From Owenia fusiformis (taxonomy: Eukaryota; Annelida; Polychaeta; Sabellida; Oweniidae): a stretch of DNA of 64,000 nt. The notes below the pieces were generated by a model that saw nothing but the letters and a program-made list of their open reading frames with translations, did not search any database and had not been told where the DNA came from. Shown here one piece after another: positions 9,570 to 21,865 of this stretch. The number at the start of each line of letters is the position of its first letter. The first letter of the stretch is position 1. Made by a program: the position numbers and the translations under genes. The stretch is from positions 18,231,375 through 18,295,374 of the forward strand of contig CAIIXF020000005.1 in assembly GCA_903813345.2 (NCBI GenBank). Reading direction: 5' to 3'.

Positions 9570-12500
9570 ATGTCTGCCAAGAAATTGTTCAATATGCAAC
9601 CAGTTTTGGATGAATCATCCACAAAAGAGAGATTTAAAGGTAAGCATTAGTTGGATCCTTAGCTCGTTTGTCGATTTAATTATCCAGTTATTTGTCACAT
9701 GGGATTTTATTATCTAAAAAATTATTGAGTTTCCTACATTGTCTTACAGGGGTGGATCTGGGAACCAACAAGGGGGGGGGGCCAAATTTAAGGTCAGAAA
9801 AAATTTTTAGGCCCATAAAACCCAAAAGTGGGCTCAAATTTTGAAACTTTGAGGCCTATTTTTTCAAAATTTGGCCTGAATTAAAAAGGCCTAAAAGGCC
9901 CAGTAATGACCAAAAAGGCCCACTTTTTGAGGCCTTAAGGCCTTATCTGGGCGCACCCAAGGGAGGGGGGCAGACCCCAAGCCCCCCCCCAGCAGATCTG
10001 CCAGTGGTCTTAGGTGACTATAGTTGTATATGAAATATGAATCCATTATAGTTAAGATTCTTCTATACTGCATTATTCTCCAAAATAATATATTGTAGGA
10101 AAGGTTGTAATAGTGACAGGGGGTGCTTCTGGAATAGGAAAAGAAACAGCAAGACGGTTCTTGAATGACGGTGCCACTGTTGCTATATTTGACATAAATG
10201 ATGATGCCATTCGAAAAACAGAACTTGAATTTAAACAAGCAGGTTTTTCGCCAATGTTCTACAGCGTTGATGTTTCTAACAAAGCAGAGTGTCTCTCAGG
10301 AGTGGGGAAGGTGGCTGATGCAAATGGGGGAGTTGTACACTATCTAGTCAATTCTGCAGTCTACTTTTGCTTTGAAGGTAGTACATGTACCAGGCCCCTA
10401 ACCAGGGGGGTTGGGAGGAGGATTTCAAAATCATGCTGTTTTTCACCATTCTGAGCACTTTTCAAGTGATTTTGGCTATTTTTGAGCCAAAGTTCTCAGA
10501 AGTGACCCCCCTGGAATTTTTAAAAAAGAGACTCCCTTGGCAAATCCTGGCTACAGGCCTGTGTACTTTTTTAAAATGGAACTGTGCTTAGCATAATTCA
10601 GCTTTCATATTGTATAACCCTTACTGATCAAGAGAAATAAGAAAATGACTTAAGTCATTATGATATTAAATGAATTTGCATGTTATTTTACATGGATATG
10701 ACAGACATTCATCACTGATTTTAAATGAGTATCAATGAATGAGTATTATTATGCAATATGGACATATACAGGGACGATCTTACAAAAAACACCTTGTGTC
10801 ATTCTTAAAAACATCTAGGATCACATAGATAACCGATATGTAATACCCAAAACTAAAACTCAATTAACATAATTAATTTAAAAAACAATGGGAATTTAGT
10901 ATGAATATTTTAATTTCCAATTGTGATGTCATATTTCAATAAACACAGATTTCACTCATTAGCAATGAAGAAATCTACGAAAAATGGGTGTCAAAATATC
11001 TAAGAATGAGAAAGTTTGAAAGTTTCAATCAAGCAGTCCATATTTTACAGTATTAATGCCCCCTTAAGTGATTTGTTACCATTCATGAGTTATTCCATCC
11101 TCAATCCTCTATTCTTGTTCTTGTTTTGGCATGCTGATGTGTTATCAGGCTTCATAATTGTAATGCATATATGGTATTCCAGCTCTTCAAGCTGAGCATG
11201 AACATTGGGCCAAAACAATGGCAGTGAATGTAGAAGGTGTGGCCAATATGGTGCAATCATGCTATCCTTATATGGTTAAAGGTAGGTTGATCATATGCTT
11301 CCTGGTCATCTCAACACCAAGTCAACTCAACCCAGTAAAACTCAACCCTAGTAAAACTCAACCCCAAGTCATCTCAACCCCTGTAAAACTCAACCCCAAG
11401 TCAACTCAACCCTGTAAAACTCAACCCCAGTAAAACTCAACCCCTATATATTTTAAGTTGATTTTCATATGTTTGTTTATAATTAAAAAAAAGTTTTTAT
11501 AATTTTGTGTCAATTGTTGATTATCATTCTAAGACCTGCCTTGTATACTTAATGATGAGCACAATCTCTAAGCTCTAAAGAATTAAGAGTCATTTAATCA
11601 TATTCCACATGTCATCTTATTTCAACGCCTTCTTGGTACCATTTAAATCTTGCTAATACGTTTGGTTTGTTGTAATGCCTCTCAGGTTGACACTATTGAT
11701 CATTAATGATTTCATTAATACGTTTATAAAAAAAACATTGTTAATTGCCAAGATTTTATTTTCCTAAAATTTAATTTTAAAATATGTTAAACTGTTTGTG
11801 AATATATATATCTCGAATCATTATCCAAGATGAAAATAAACAGTGTCTAATATTATTATACCTCTGTGAAATATTCTAATTCTAACAAAGCATTGTTTAA
11901 AATATGCAAAATGCTAAATTATCAAAGTTAATGAACTAGAGAACTAGACATTACAGAAATGAATGGGGTTGAGTTTTACTGGGGTTGAGTTTTACAGGGT
12001 TGAGTTGACTTGGGGTTGAGTTTTACCGGGGTTGAGTTTTACTGGGGTTGAGTTGTACTGGGTTGAGTTGACTTGGGGTTGAGATGACCTGTCACCGATC
12101 ATATCACATGTCTGTAAAGTATATTGGTGCACATGCCCAAAACAGGCTATCACTAAAAGATTTAAGACCAAGAATTACAATGCATTGTTTGCTGAATCAT
12201 ACCATGAACATGTTATTTCCAAACCTTTGCAGTTGGAATGCATGCAGTTGGAACGCAAAGTTTAGGAAACAACACCTGAGTGGAATGACGGAGCTACAAT
12301 GCATTAAGTCTTGGGCTTAAATTCTTTTCACACATTGCAAATTTGTTTCTTTAAAATCATCTAAAAGGAACGAAATCACGAAAAGAACACATTTTCAATG
12401 AAATATTTTGCAAAGGTCAAGTTGACAAGTCATCAAATCCAATGTGAAAAATCCATTCATCACCATGACAACTGTTTAACTAGTGACCTTGCATGTGTGA

Positions 12501-14896
12501 TTGATATTTCACACACTGTTCATTGTGTGAATACTCTGTACGGATTGGCTGGAATCGGACACACCTTGCCTAGCTATGTGTGAATAATATTCCAAATACG
12601 TCTTAAAGATTATATTGGAATAATGATTACAAGTGTTTAACTAATTAAATTCATTTTAGCTGGTGGAAAAGAGTGTGGAATCGTCAACATGGCCAGTGTA
12701 TCTGCCCATAGAGCCCAGACAAACAGATGGACATATTCTACTTCTAAGGGAGCAATTGTTTCATTAACAAAATGCATGGCACTTGATCTATTAGAACAGG
12801 GCATTCGGGTCAACTCAATCAGTCCAGGTGCAATCTGGACTCCTGAGGTAAATGATAATCATGTTCAAGATTTAAAAATATTAAGTAGAATCACAGGGAA
12901 TCGTATGGAGGGTCGGGCACAACCCTCCCCAACCTCTAAAGACTTCTCTTTTAATAAGGGAACCCGAAAAGTGAAATGTCTAGAAAAATAAAAAAAAATA
13001 TTTTAAGCTAAAAATAAGTCGAAATCATTAGTATAAGGCACGCACACATTCAACATATAGAATTAGTGATTGAAAAAAATAATGGAAGCAATCCGTTGAC
13101 TAGTTGCTCAGAAATGTAGACAGATTCTTCGAAATGATGGAAATCGACGTTTTTACGAATTTTATCCGCGTTAAATGAAATACATTTCAGTCTATTTCTT
13201 TCTTATATACACTCACCATTAAAAATTGTTACTTCACGAGGTACTTCCTTTACGTGGCTTCCCTATGGTTACACGTTTATCACGAATTGCATCTCAGAAC
13301 GACTGCCACTCGTGGATATGTGTCGAAATAAAACTTTTCTGAAATATTTTGAACAAATATTGCCGGCAACTCGATGTGAATAATATCTGCATTTTCATTG
13401 GCTCAATCCCACTTGCCTGACATCTATAAATAAATATGAAATATAAGTGAACGTAATGTGCAAATTACCTAAAATTGCCTGGACGTGATTTTCACCTATT
13501 TCAAGACACACAAAAATATATTTTGTATTATATAAAATCAAAGTTTCTTTTTAACTAAGCGCCGAATATGTTATTCACGTTTCACATGTCTCCTTTACAT
13601 TTATCATTAATTGTTATAACGATTGTGAATGAGCCAATGAAAATGCAGATCTTCATTCATATCTGGTTGCCGGCCATTATTTATTTACAATTTTCGACAG
13701 AAGTTTCGTTTCGACACAAATCCACGTGTGGCAGTCGTTCTGAGATGTAATTCGTGATAAACGTGTAACCATAGGGAAGCCACGTAAAGGAAGTACCTCG
13801 TGAAGTAACAATTTTTAATGGTGAGTGTATATAAGAAAGAAATAGACTGAAATGTATTTCATTTAACGCGGATAAAATTCGTAAAAACGTCGATTTCCAC
13901 CATTTCGAAGAATCTGTCTACATTTCTGAGCAACTAGTCAACGGATTGCTTCCATTATTTTTTTCATTTGCTAATTCTATATGTTGAATGTGTATCTAGC
14001 TTATAGGAATGATTCGACTTATATTTAGTATACAATATTTTTTTTTATTTTTCTACACAGGTCAGTTTTCGAGAGCCCTTTTTAAAGAGAAGTAGCCTTA
14101 GGAGGTTGGGGAGGGTTCTGCCCAACCCTCCATGCAATCCCCTGTGAGTAGAATGATGAGAAAAATAAAGACATTAATTCAATTCTTGCCAGAAAGATGG
14201 ACATGCTCTCTATTGTTTTTAGTCTAATTGTGGACGTCAAGCAAATCCAATATCTTGAGTCTATGACAACTATGAAAATGTTCCCAAAATAAATGAGAGT
14301 GATGAACACTTCCAATTTACTAGGGGAGGGGGGGGGGGCTCAAAATTTTACTCTGAACTTTAGGAAATGCCTTCCAATAGACTTCTAAGTGCAATTTTAG
14401 AACATGCAGGAGTTTTACTAGAATTTTTCACAAAAGGCTAAATAAATGAAAACAACAGGCAAAATTAATGGAAATCATACATTTAACATGGAAAAGTTGA
14501 AAAGTCCCAAACAACAGGAGATTTTGTGAAAACAACCGGTGAAAATCACCTGTTCCCTGCAGCTAATGAAACCCCTGACATGGATGATCCAAGAAATCAA
14601 AATCAAATTATGATCCAACAAATAGTTTCTCTATATTCCCCTAATGGCTAATAAAGTGAGAAATCCCTTTGAAAATATACTTTTTATAGGTTGCAAAGTA
14701 TTATGGGTTTGCTGACAAGAAAAAGGCTCAGGAATATTTTGGAAAAGCCCACATACTTCGTAGGATTGGTGAAGGTGCAGAAGTAGCAGCAGCAGTAGCA
14801 TTTCTCTGCAGTAAAGATGCCTCATTCATAACAGCAACAGATTTGTGTGTAGATGGGGGATACACTTCAATGTCACCAGAGAGATTTGGAGAGTGA
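9570..14896 (+). CDS. SDR oxidoreductase copy 2 (280 aa, intact)
   Basis: Exons 9570-9639, 10099-10377, 11183-11281, 12660-12847 and 14690-14896 join in phase to give 280 residues. The start ATG follows the paralogous upstream sequence, and the N-terminus [15 protein letters not shown] differs from copies 1 and 3 by three bases. Motifs are [29 protein letters not shown] and the YSTSK catalytic pair; NNAG is replaced by VNSAV. It is the most diverged copy, with NMASVSAH against NFASLSAY and a C-terminal SPERFGE. All five introns and flanks are intact, but they carry about eight insertions missing from the other copies. The gene spans 5.3 kb, against 2.3 kb for its paralogues. The enzyme class is sure; the substrate is unknown. 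Confidence 0.9.
9747..10006. mobile_element. hAT-like MITE in SDR copy 2 intron 1
   Basis: The ends are CAGGGGTGGATCTG and the inverse of CACTGGCAGATCTG (11/14 match). They are flanked by GTCTTA repeats, or 7 of 8 bases if read as an 8-bp duplication. The interior is rich in AGGCC/GGCCT palindromes. The site is empty in copies 1 and 3. Confidence 0.65.
10391..10561. mobile_element. 171-bp MITE in SDR copy 2 intron 2
   Basis: The ends are CAGGCCCCTAACCAGG and inverted CAGGCCTGTAGCCAGG, with a TGTAC duplication on each side (10386-10390, 10562-10566). It is absent from copies 1 and 3. A relative lies at 35941-36106 in a WDR11 intron. Confidence 0.75.
11297..12096. mobile_element. 800-bp element with tandem GGGGTTGAGT ends, SDR copy 2 intron 3
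   Basis: An 8-bp duplication, GATCATAT (11289-11296, 12097-12104), flanks it. Both ends carry arrays of AACTCAACCCC-type repeats as an inverted pair (11309-11445 and 11967-12085), with GGTCATCTCAAC near each tip. The interior is AT-rich and non-coding. The 8-bp duplication suggests hAT-type transposition. The site is empty in copies 1 and 3. Confidence 0.75.
12157..12600. mobile_element. ~440-bp insertion in SDR copy 2 intron 3
   Basis: Copies 1 and 3 run straight from CTATCACTAA to TCTTAAAGATT, whereas copy 2 has 440 bp between. Part of it is an inverted repeat (12158-12190 against 12292-12322). No clear ends or target duplication were seen, and the family is not recognised. Confidence 0.5.
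12892..14146. mobile_element. 1,255-bp foldback element in SDR copy 2 intron 4
   Basis: Two inverted arms of about 519 bp (12892-13410 and 13628-14146) surround a spacer of about 217 bp. The tips read CACAGGGAATCGTATGGAGG and inverted CACAGGGGATTGCATGGAGG. A perfect 8-bp duplication AGTAGAAT flanks it (12884-12891, 14147-14154), and copies 1 and 3 have the empty site. No transposase ORF is present. The 8-bp duplication points to hAT-type mobilisation. Confidence 0.85.
14373..14590. other. ~215-bp insertion in SDR copy 2 intron 4
   Basis: Relative to copies 1 and 3 there is extra sequence after GCCTTCCAA, with repeated AAAACAAC and CAACAGG words. No ends or duplication are clear. Confidence 0.35.
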
Positions 14897-15270
14897 ACAT
14901 ACAAATAATTGAGCAACCAAGGGAGAGGGTAAAAGTAGACACAATTTGTCCCAAGAATTTGGTTGTTCTACAGTGGGATTAGACAAAGGAATGTCTATCA
15001 AATAAGGAACAGAAGAATAAGACAGCTAGAGGAACTCTTTCAAATAAGGAACAAATGTCATTATGACGTTTTGCTTGGTACAGATGAAATAAATAGTTCT
15101 TTCATAAATAGGGGGAATTCGGGGAAATTATTTGATATACATGTATATGTTTTTGTATATAAAATTATTTCTTCTTTGAATTTTTGAAGAAACAAAAAGA
15201 TGACCTAAAATCCCCTATTAGGAAAGTCTGACAATATACTTTTCAATTTTGACCTTTTGGTATATGAGTA

Positions 15271-16515
15271 CAGTAAAACCTGTATATCTGAACACCTGGC
15301 TAATCCGAACACCTTCCAATTTGAACACTTTTTTTCGGTCCCATTTTTTCCTTCCATTGACTCCCATGTTAAAAAAACCTTGAAATCTGAACACCTCCTA
15401 ATTTGAACAGTGAACAACCAGATTTGAAAAAGTGACCTGTCTAATCTGAACATTTTTATCAGAAATCAAATGTCTGGACATTTCAATTAAAGCCACATAT
15501 TGAGTCAATGTTATAGTTGTTATTTATCTTTACATATATACAAATGCAATCAAAAAACCAATTGTCCTACGACATCCCTAATTTGTGGAAAACAACAGAA
15601 TGTTTTCGAAAGGTGTGAATACAGGAGTTAATTGGTTTATCATATTAGAAAAGAACTGAATGTTTTATTTTTGGATTAAGAGAAAGGTGTGAAGATTATT
15701 GATTTATCATTATTGGAAATTACCTGGATGTTTTTGATTTGGATTAAGAGAAAGGTGAGAGTCTGGTAGATAATTGGTTTATCCTTATTGTAAATTAACT
15801 GCATGTTTTTGATTTGGATTATGAACAGCTCTTAACTGTTTTATATCCCATGGGTCTGTTATGATAGTTTATATTCAATCAGTAAATGTTTTATAATCAC
15901 AAAGACAACACAAACGCCATTTGCAGACACAATCATATCACGAGCGAGAAGGAGAAAAAATCCAACTTCGTAATATTCGCATACATCTGACATCCTGAAT
16001 GCCCTTGATATTTTGAAGGATTATACATCATCTCACTCATGAAAAATTATTTTTACTTGAAGAGGATATCTACTCAAATATTGCTAATGCTAAAAGTGCC
16101 AAGAAACAAACAACAATGAAGGACTTTTTCAAGCAAAAGTAAAGCAGTGCTATATACCGGTAACCATAATATGGGATAAGCCATATGATAAGCATAAAAT
16201 TTCGTACGAGACTTATCATATACTTTTACAGTGTATTACAAAGTTTTTGCCAAACTATAAGAGTTATTTTTACTAAAATGATGAAATTGTTCAAAATATA
16301 AATAAAACATAGCATATAGGCTATAGGCCTATTGTAGAATTAACTCATCAACAACATGTTTTGTTTTCTGACTTAGTATTAAGTGTTCAATATAGTGCAC
16401 TGAACAATGAAAATCCCCCCCCCCCCGACCAACAAAATCCTCGAAATTTGAACACCTGCCAATTTGAACGCTTTTGGCTGGTCCCATGGGTGTTCGGATT
16501 AGACAGGTTTTACTG
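15271..16515 (+). mobile_element. pogo-like element after SDR copy 2
   Basis: The ends CAGTAAAACCTGTATATC and inverted CAGTAAAACCTGTCTAATC are flanked by TA; copies 1 and 3 have the empty site GAGTACATGAC. TCTGAACACC-type repeats fill both ends. At 16043-16141 the plus strand encodes the last residues of a pogo/Tigger-type transposase, ending KKQTTMKDFFKQK and a stop. The rest of the transposase is gone. Confidence 0.8.
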
Positions 16516-16724
16516 TACATGACATTTAGTGAGTGAACTCAATGAGTGAGCAAATGGAATAAATAAAAAACTACTAGAAGATATATATACTAAATAAATG
16601 TCTTGTTTTTAAAATAAAGAACAGTACTGCAAAATTTTCCACCTTTTCATTCTCACCTCCTGTGTAACAATTGTTATGTTAATCATTTACTATTATCAAT
16701 AATTTCCACAAGCTTAGTATCGAA

Positions 16725-17103
16725 AATCATAAAATAGCGAGTAAAGGCTACCATTTTTCAAGATGGCTGCCATGTGCTTCTTTAATACCTACATTTTTAG
16801 CTCTATTAATGTCCTATATAATTTTTTTACATTTAAAACATATTGCTATTACAGTTTTTCATATTGTACCTAAATAACTGTAAAATCGGCACTAAAATGG
16901 CCGCCATTTTTAAATGAGCGGCCATTTTGAAAATCACTTTCGAGCAGAACTTCTACTCCCATAAGGTATATGTGTACACAATATGAACAAAATCAGGCCA
17001 ACGGTATTTGATTTATTGCCCGGCCGGACAGACACGTATGCACGTACGGATGGACAGAGGCGTTCCCTATATCCCTCTGAACTTCGTTCAATGGGATAAT
17101 TAT
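16725..17103 (+). mobile_element. pearl-like element after SDR copy 2
   Basis: This is the third orthologous insertion after the shared CTTAGTATC boundary, with a short GGAC/ACGT-type run (17025-17060) and the tail CTGAACTTCGTTCAATGGGATAATT. Confidence 0.7.
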
Positions 17104-17866
17104 GTGGACCATATAAATGGGCTAGGGGGTTACAGTAATGTAACCCTGGCAGCCCAAATTGTGGTTGGGCTAGTTTCTTAATATCACACAATTTGTGCAC
17201 ATCAAACTCCCCCAAACTGCATCTGTTGGAATAATGAAATTTTAAGTGATCTGCACATTCAACCATTGAGGCTCCACATTTTCTTTTATTTGATGACATA
17301 TTTGAATTCAGTACATGATCTTCTACTAGGATTTTGATTTATACATTTATCTTCACTGACATATTGTTCAATTAAATAATGTTAAATATCTTTAAAAATT
17401 CATTTACTCTTTCAAGGATTACAATTTAAGGTAAAATCACTATCTGCTTGTTAACAAGATCAACTGCTTGATTCATGCCAATAGAGATTCACATGAGTGG
17501 ATTTAGATTTAGATATGTACCAAGTGCCAAAGGGAAAGGACCTTAATTGTTACAGAACAATCATGTTCCTATTAGGGTTAGGAATTTGGTTTCATTTTAT
17601 GCCTCAAAATGCCCAACTCAATGTACCAGTCATACAACCAATCAAGCAAACAACCAACCAAGCATCCAAATAATCTACCAATAAACCAACTGACAAAACA
17701 AACATCCATATTCTGTCAATCACCCTGGCAATAAATCAAGCAACTAACATTGTATTTTACATTGTACGTTAATTGACAGATAAAACTTTCAGATTTGTTT
17801 AATATATTAAATCGCAATCATAGAAAACAATCATCGATATCCTGTAAATCACTCAGACAACCAGAA

Positions 17867-19184
17867 CAACGGCAACGCCAAAGCGTAGCGAATCCCATCG
17901 AACAGAAATGGCTTACAAACGAATAGCAAATATCATAAAACAACATACCAGAAAGGCCACCATTTTCAAAATGGTTGCTCACTAGCCAAGTTGTCATCAG
18001 AAGAAATAATATGCTTTTAAGTAGCCACCTCTAAAATTTTTGAAAAATCATACACATACTTGTAAAATAACACACATAAAAATGGTGGCCATTTTTCAAA
18101 ATGGCCGACTACTCTCAAAAGTTTAATTAGACAATGTGCCATGCTTAAAGCATTCACATATCAAATATGAACAAAATCGCTCCACTACTTTTTGAGTTAT
18201 AGTAAAATACGTTAAAATGGCGGCCATTTTTCAAAATGGCCACCTTCTACCAAAAGTGTCATTAGAAATAGACAGTGTGCCATGCTTATTGTATTCACAT
18301 ACCAAATATGAACAAAATCGCTCTACTACTTTTCGAGTTATAGTAAAATACGTTAGAATGGCGGCCATTTTTCAAAATGGCCACCTTCTACCAAAAGTGT
18401 CATAGGACAGTGTGCCATGCTTATAGTATTCACATACCAAATATGAACAAAATCGCTCTACTACTTTTCGAATTATAGTAAAATACGTTAGAATGGCGGC
18501 CATTTTTCAAAATTTTTTTCAAAATGGCCACCTTCTACCCAAAGTGTCATAGGACAGTGTGCCATGCTTATAGTATTCACATACCAAATATGAACAAAAT
18601 CACTCCACTACTTTTCTAGTTATAGCAAAATACGTTAAAATGGCGGCCATTTTTCCAAATTTTTTTCAAAATGGCCGCCTTCTACCAAAAGTGTCTTTAG
18701 ACAGTGTGCAATGCTTATAATATTCACATACCAAATATGAACAAAATCGCTCCACTATTTTTTGAGTTACAGCAAAAATCGTAAAATGACCAGTAAAGGC
18801 CGCCATTTATCAAGATGGCTGCCATGTGCTTCTTTAACATCTACATTTGTAGCATTATTAATGTCCTTTATAATTTTTTTACATTTAAAACATATTGCTA
18901 TTACAGTTTTACATATTGCACCTAAATTACTGTAAAATCGGCACTAAAATGGCCGCCATTTTGAAATGAGCAGCCATTTTGAAAATCGGCTTTCGAGCAG
19001 AACTTCTACTCCCATAGGGTATATGTGTACAAAATATGAACAAAATCGGGCCAACGGTATTTGAGTTATTGCCCGGACGGACGGACGGACAGACGGACGG
19101 ACGGATGTACGTACGGACGTACGTACGGACGGACGGACGGAGGCGTTCCCTATATCCCTCCGAACTTCGTTCGATGGGATAATA
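17867..19184 (+). mobile_element. Full-length pearl-like element with tandem core
   Basis: The head is ACGGCAACGCCAAAGC...ATCCCATCGAAC. Next come about five tandem core units of 135-146 bp (17930-18780), each with the hairpin GGCCATTTT-TC-AAAATGGCC and ACCAAATATGAACAAAATCG. A unique body, a GGAC/GTAC microsatellite (19073-19140), and the tail hairpin CGAACTTCGTTCG with GATGGGATAAT follow. The head's ATCCCATCGAAC is the inverted complement of the tail, as short terminal inverted repeats. No coding sequence is present, so it is non-autonomous. Confidence 0.75.
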
Positions 19185-19474
19185 AATCAAGCAACTAAAC
19201 ATCGTAAATGTAAACTGCAGTGTAAAATGCAAATCACCTCGATCTTCCCCAAATATAGAGCCTCGCATGGTTGGCCTATATTGGCAGAACTCAGGCATAT
19301 TTTATGTCATGGTGACATAACCTCTAAACATATGCTGTTGTCTTATTCATTGTTAGTGAGAAGATCAAGATAAGGCCAACCAAGTAAGAAGTAGACTTGA
19401 CATACATGTATGTTGACGGATTTAGTATTTTTCTGATAACCATACACTAAAGTCAAAGCTCTGATCATAAGACT

Positions 19475-21854
19475 ATGTCTGCCATATTCTTCAATATGCA
19501 ACCAGTTTTGGATGAATCATCCACAAAAGAGAGATTTAAAGGTAAGCATTTGTTAAGATTCTATGTTTCCTCATTTGTTCATTTAATTATTCAGTTATTT
19601 GTCACATGGAATTTATTATCAAAATTATTTGATTTTGTACATTGTCTTAGGATGATTCATGAAATATGAATCTACTATAGCTAGGATTCTTCTTTTACAT
19701 TATTCTCCAAAGTAATATATTATAGGAAAAGTTGTAATAGTGACAGGGGGCGCTTCTGGAATAGGAAAAGAAACAGCAAAACGGTTTTTGAATGACGGTG
19801 CCACTGTTGCTGTATTTGACATAAATGATGATGCCATTCGAAACACAGAACTTGAATTTAAACAAGCAGGTTTTTCGCCAATGTTCTACAGTGTTGATGT
19901 TTCTAACAAAGCAGAGTGTCTATCAGGAGTGGGGAAGGTGGCTGATGCAAATGGGGGAGTTGTACACTATCTAGTCAATGCTGCAGTCTACTTTTGCTTT
20001 GAAGGTAGTGCAGACTGTACATGTACTTTTTTAAAATGGAACTGTGCTTTATGATTCACCTTTTAATATTATTGTACAACCTTCGCTGAACAAGAGAAAT
20101 GAGAAAATGACTTTTTGTTTTATTACAGTTGATAAAGGATCCAGACAGGATATCCTAATAGAGGTTGTCTATGGAAGAAAACTGTTTTTGTGATTTAATA
20201 AATATAATAACCAACTTGAAGAACATGTTCAAGAAGAAGCAAATGACTATTCATTATGATATTGAATGATTTTGACATGGATATAACAGCCACTCATCAC
20301 TGATTTTGAATGAGTATCAATGAATGAGTATCATTATACAATATGGACATATACAGGGAGGTTCTTACAAATGGGACACCTTGTATCATTCTTAAAAACA
20401 TTTAGGATCACGTGAATAACCCATATGTAATACAGTAGAACCTGCCAAGTCAAACACCTCTATAAGTGGAACACCTCGCAAGTGGAACGCTTTTCAAAGT
20501 CCACTTACACAGGTTCTACTGTACAATTAAAAAAAATAATGAATATTTAAATTCTAATGTAGTTGAAGTTTATACAATTTCCAATTATGATATCGTAATT
20601 TACTAAAAACAAATTTTACTTGTAACGAATGAAGAAATCTGTGAAAAATGGGTGTCAAAATATCCAAAAATGATAAGTTTCAATCAAACAGTCTATATTT
20701 TACAGTATTTATGCCCCCTTAAGTGATTTGTTACCATTCATGAGTTATTCCATCCTCAATCCTCTATTCTTGTTCTTGTTTTGTCATGCTGATGTGTTAT
20801 CAGGCTTCATAATTGTAATGCATATATCGGTATTCCAGCTCTTCAAGCTGAGCATGAACATTGGGCTAAGACAATGGCAGTGAATGTAGAAGGTGTGGCC
20901 AATATGGTGCAATCATGTTATCCTTATATGGTCAAAGGTAGGTTGATCACACGTCTCTGTTAAGTATATTGGTGCACATGCCCAGAACAAGCTATCACTA
21001 ATATCTTAAAGATTATATTGGAATGATGATTCCAAGTGTTAACTATTTAAATTCATTTTAGCTGGTGGGAAAGAGTGTGGAATCGTCAATTTTGCCAGTT
21101 TATCAGCTTATCGAGTACAGAAAAATAGATGGACATATTCTTCTACAAAGGGAGCAATTGTTTCATTAACAAAATGCATGGCACTTGACCTGTCAGAACA
21201 GGGCATAAGAGTCAACTCAATCAGTCCAGGTGCAATCTGGACTCCTGAGGTAAATGATAATCATGTTCAAGATTCAAATATTGAGTAAAATGATGAGAAA
21301 AATAAAAATAAGGAAAATTCATGTAATAATTTTTTAATGTAAAATTTATACAACAGTTCACCAGAAAGATGGACAGTACATGCTATCTATTGTTTTTAGC
21401 CTAAGTGTGGACAATCAATCCAGTCTATGACAACTATGACAATGTTACCCGAAATATATGAGACTGATCATCACTTCCAATCTAGTGGGGGGGGGCATTG
21501 TAAGACAATAAAGTATCTTAAATAGGAAATGCCTTCCAAACTTGATCTGAGAAACCAAATCAAATTCAAATCATGATCCAGATTAGTTTTCTCTATATGC
21601 CCCTATTACCTCATAAAGTACATGAATTTGAAGTGTACTTTTTAAAGGTTGCGAAGTGTTTTGGGCCTGCTGACAAGAACAAGGCTCAAGAAACTTTTGG
21701 AAAAGCCCACATGCTTCGTAGGATTGGTGAAGCTACAGAAGTAGCAGCAGCAGTAGCATTCCTCTGCAGTAAAGATGCCTCATTCATAACAGCAACAGAT
21801 TTGTGTGTAGATGGGGGATACACTTCAATGTCACCAGAGGGATTTGGAGAGTGA
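19475..21854 (+). CDS. SDR oxidoreductase copy 3 (279 aa, intact)
   Basis: Exons 19475-19541, 19726-20004, 20839-20937, 21062-21249 and 21648-21854 join cleanly, all with GT-AG, to give 279 residues. It carries [19 protein letters not shown] in place of [33 protein letters not shown] and a C-terminal [16 protein letters not shown]. It is almost identical to copy 1, including a shared 90-bp pogo-like MITE in intron 2, but keeps the AG before exon 5 (AAAG|GTTGCG). A 709-bp TA-flanked element sits 11 bp after the stop and separates the gene from its normal 3' flank and AATAAA signal. This copy lies at the downstream edge of the array, inside WDR11. Confidence 0.92.
20433..20521 (+). mobile_element. 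89-bp pogo-like MITE in SDR copy 3 intron 2
   Basis: It sits at the same site as the copy 1 MITE. Ends CAGTAGAACCTGCCA and ...AGGTTCTACTG are flanked by TA. Copy 2 has the empty site ATGTAATACCC. Confidence 0.6.
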
Positions 21855-21865
21855 ACATACAAATA

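Noticed and set aside
10113-10454. Extended SDR copy 2 exon 2 ORF (113 residues)
   Set aside because: It runs through the GTAGTA donor into a MITE; homology with copies 1 and 3 ends the exon at 10377.
17930-18780. CRISPR-like array (regular repeats with spacers)
   Set aside because: The whole 140-bp units are similar, with no unique spacers, and this is animal DNA; it is the tandem core of a pearl-like element.
16934-19298. Minus-strand ORFs rich in SVRPSVRP/YVRTYVR
   Set aside because: They come from reading through GGAC/ACGG microsatellites in pearl-like elements; the same frames appear wherever that tail occurs.
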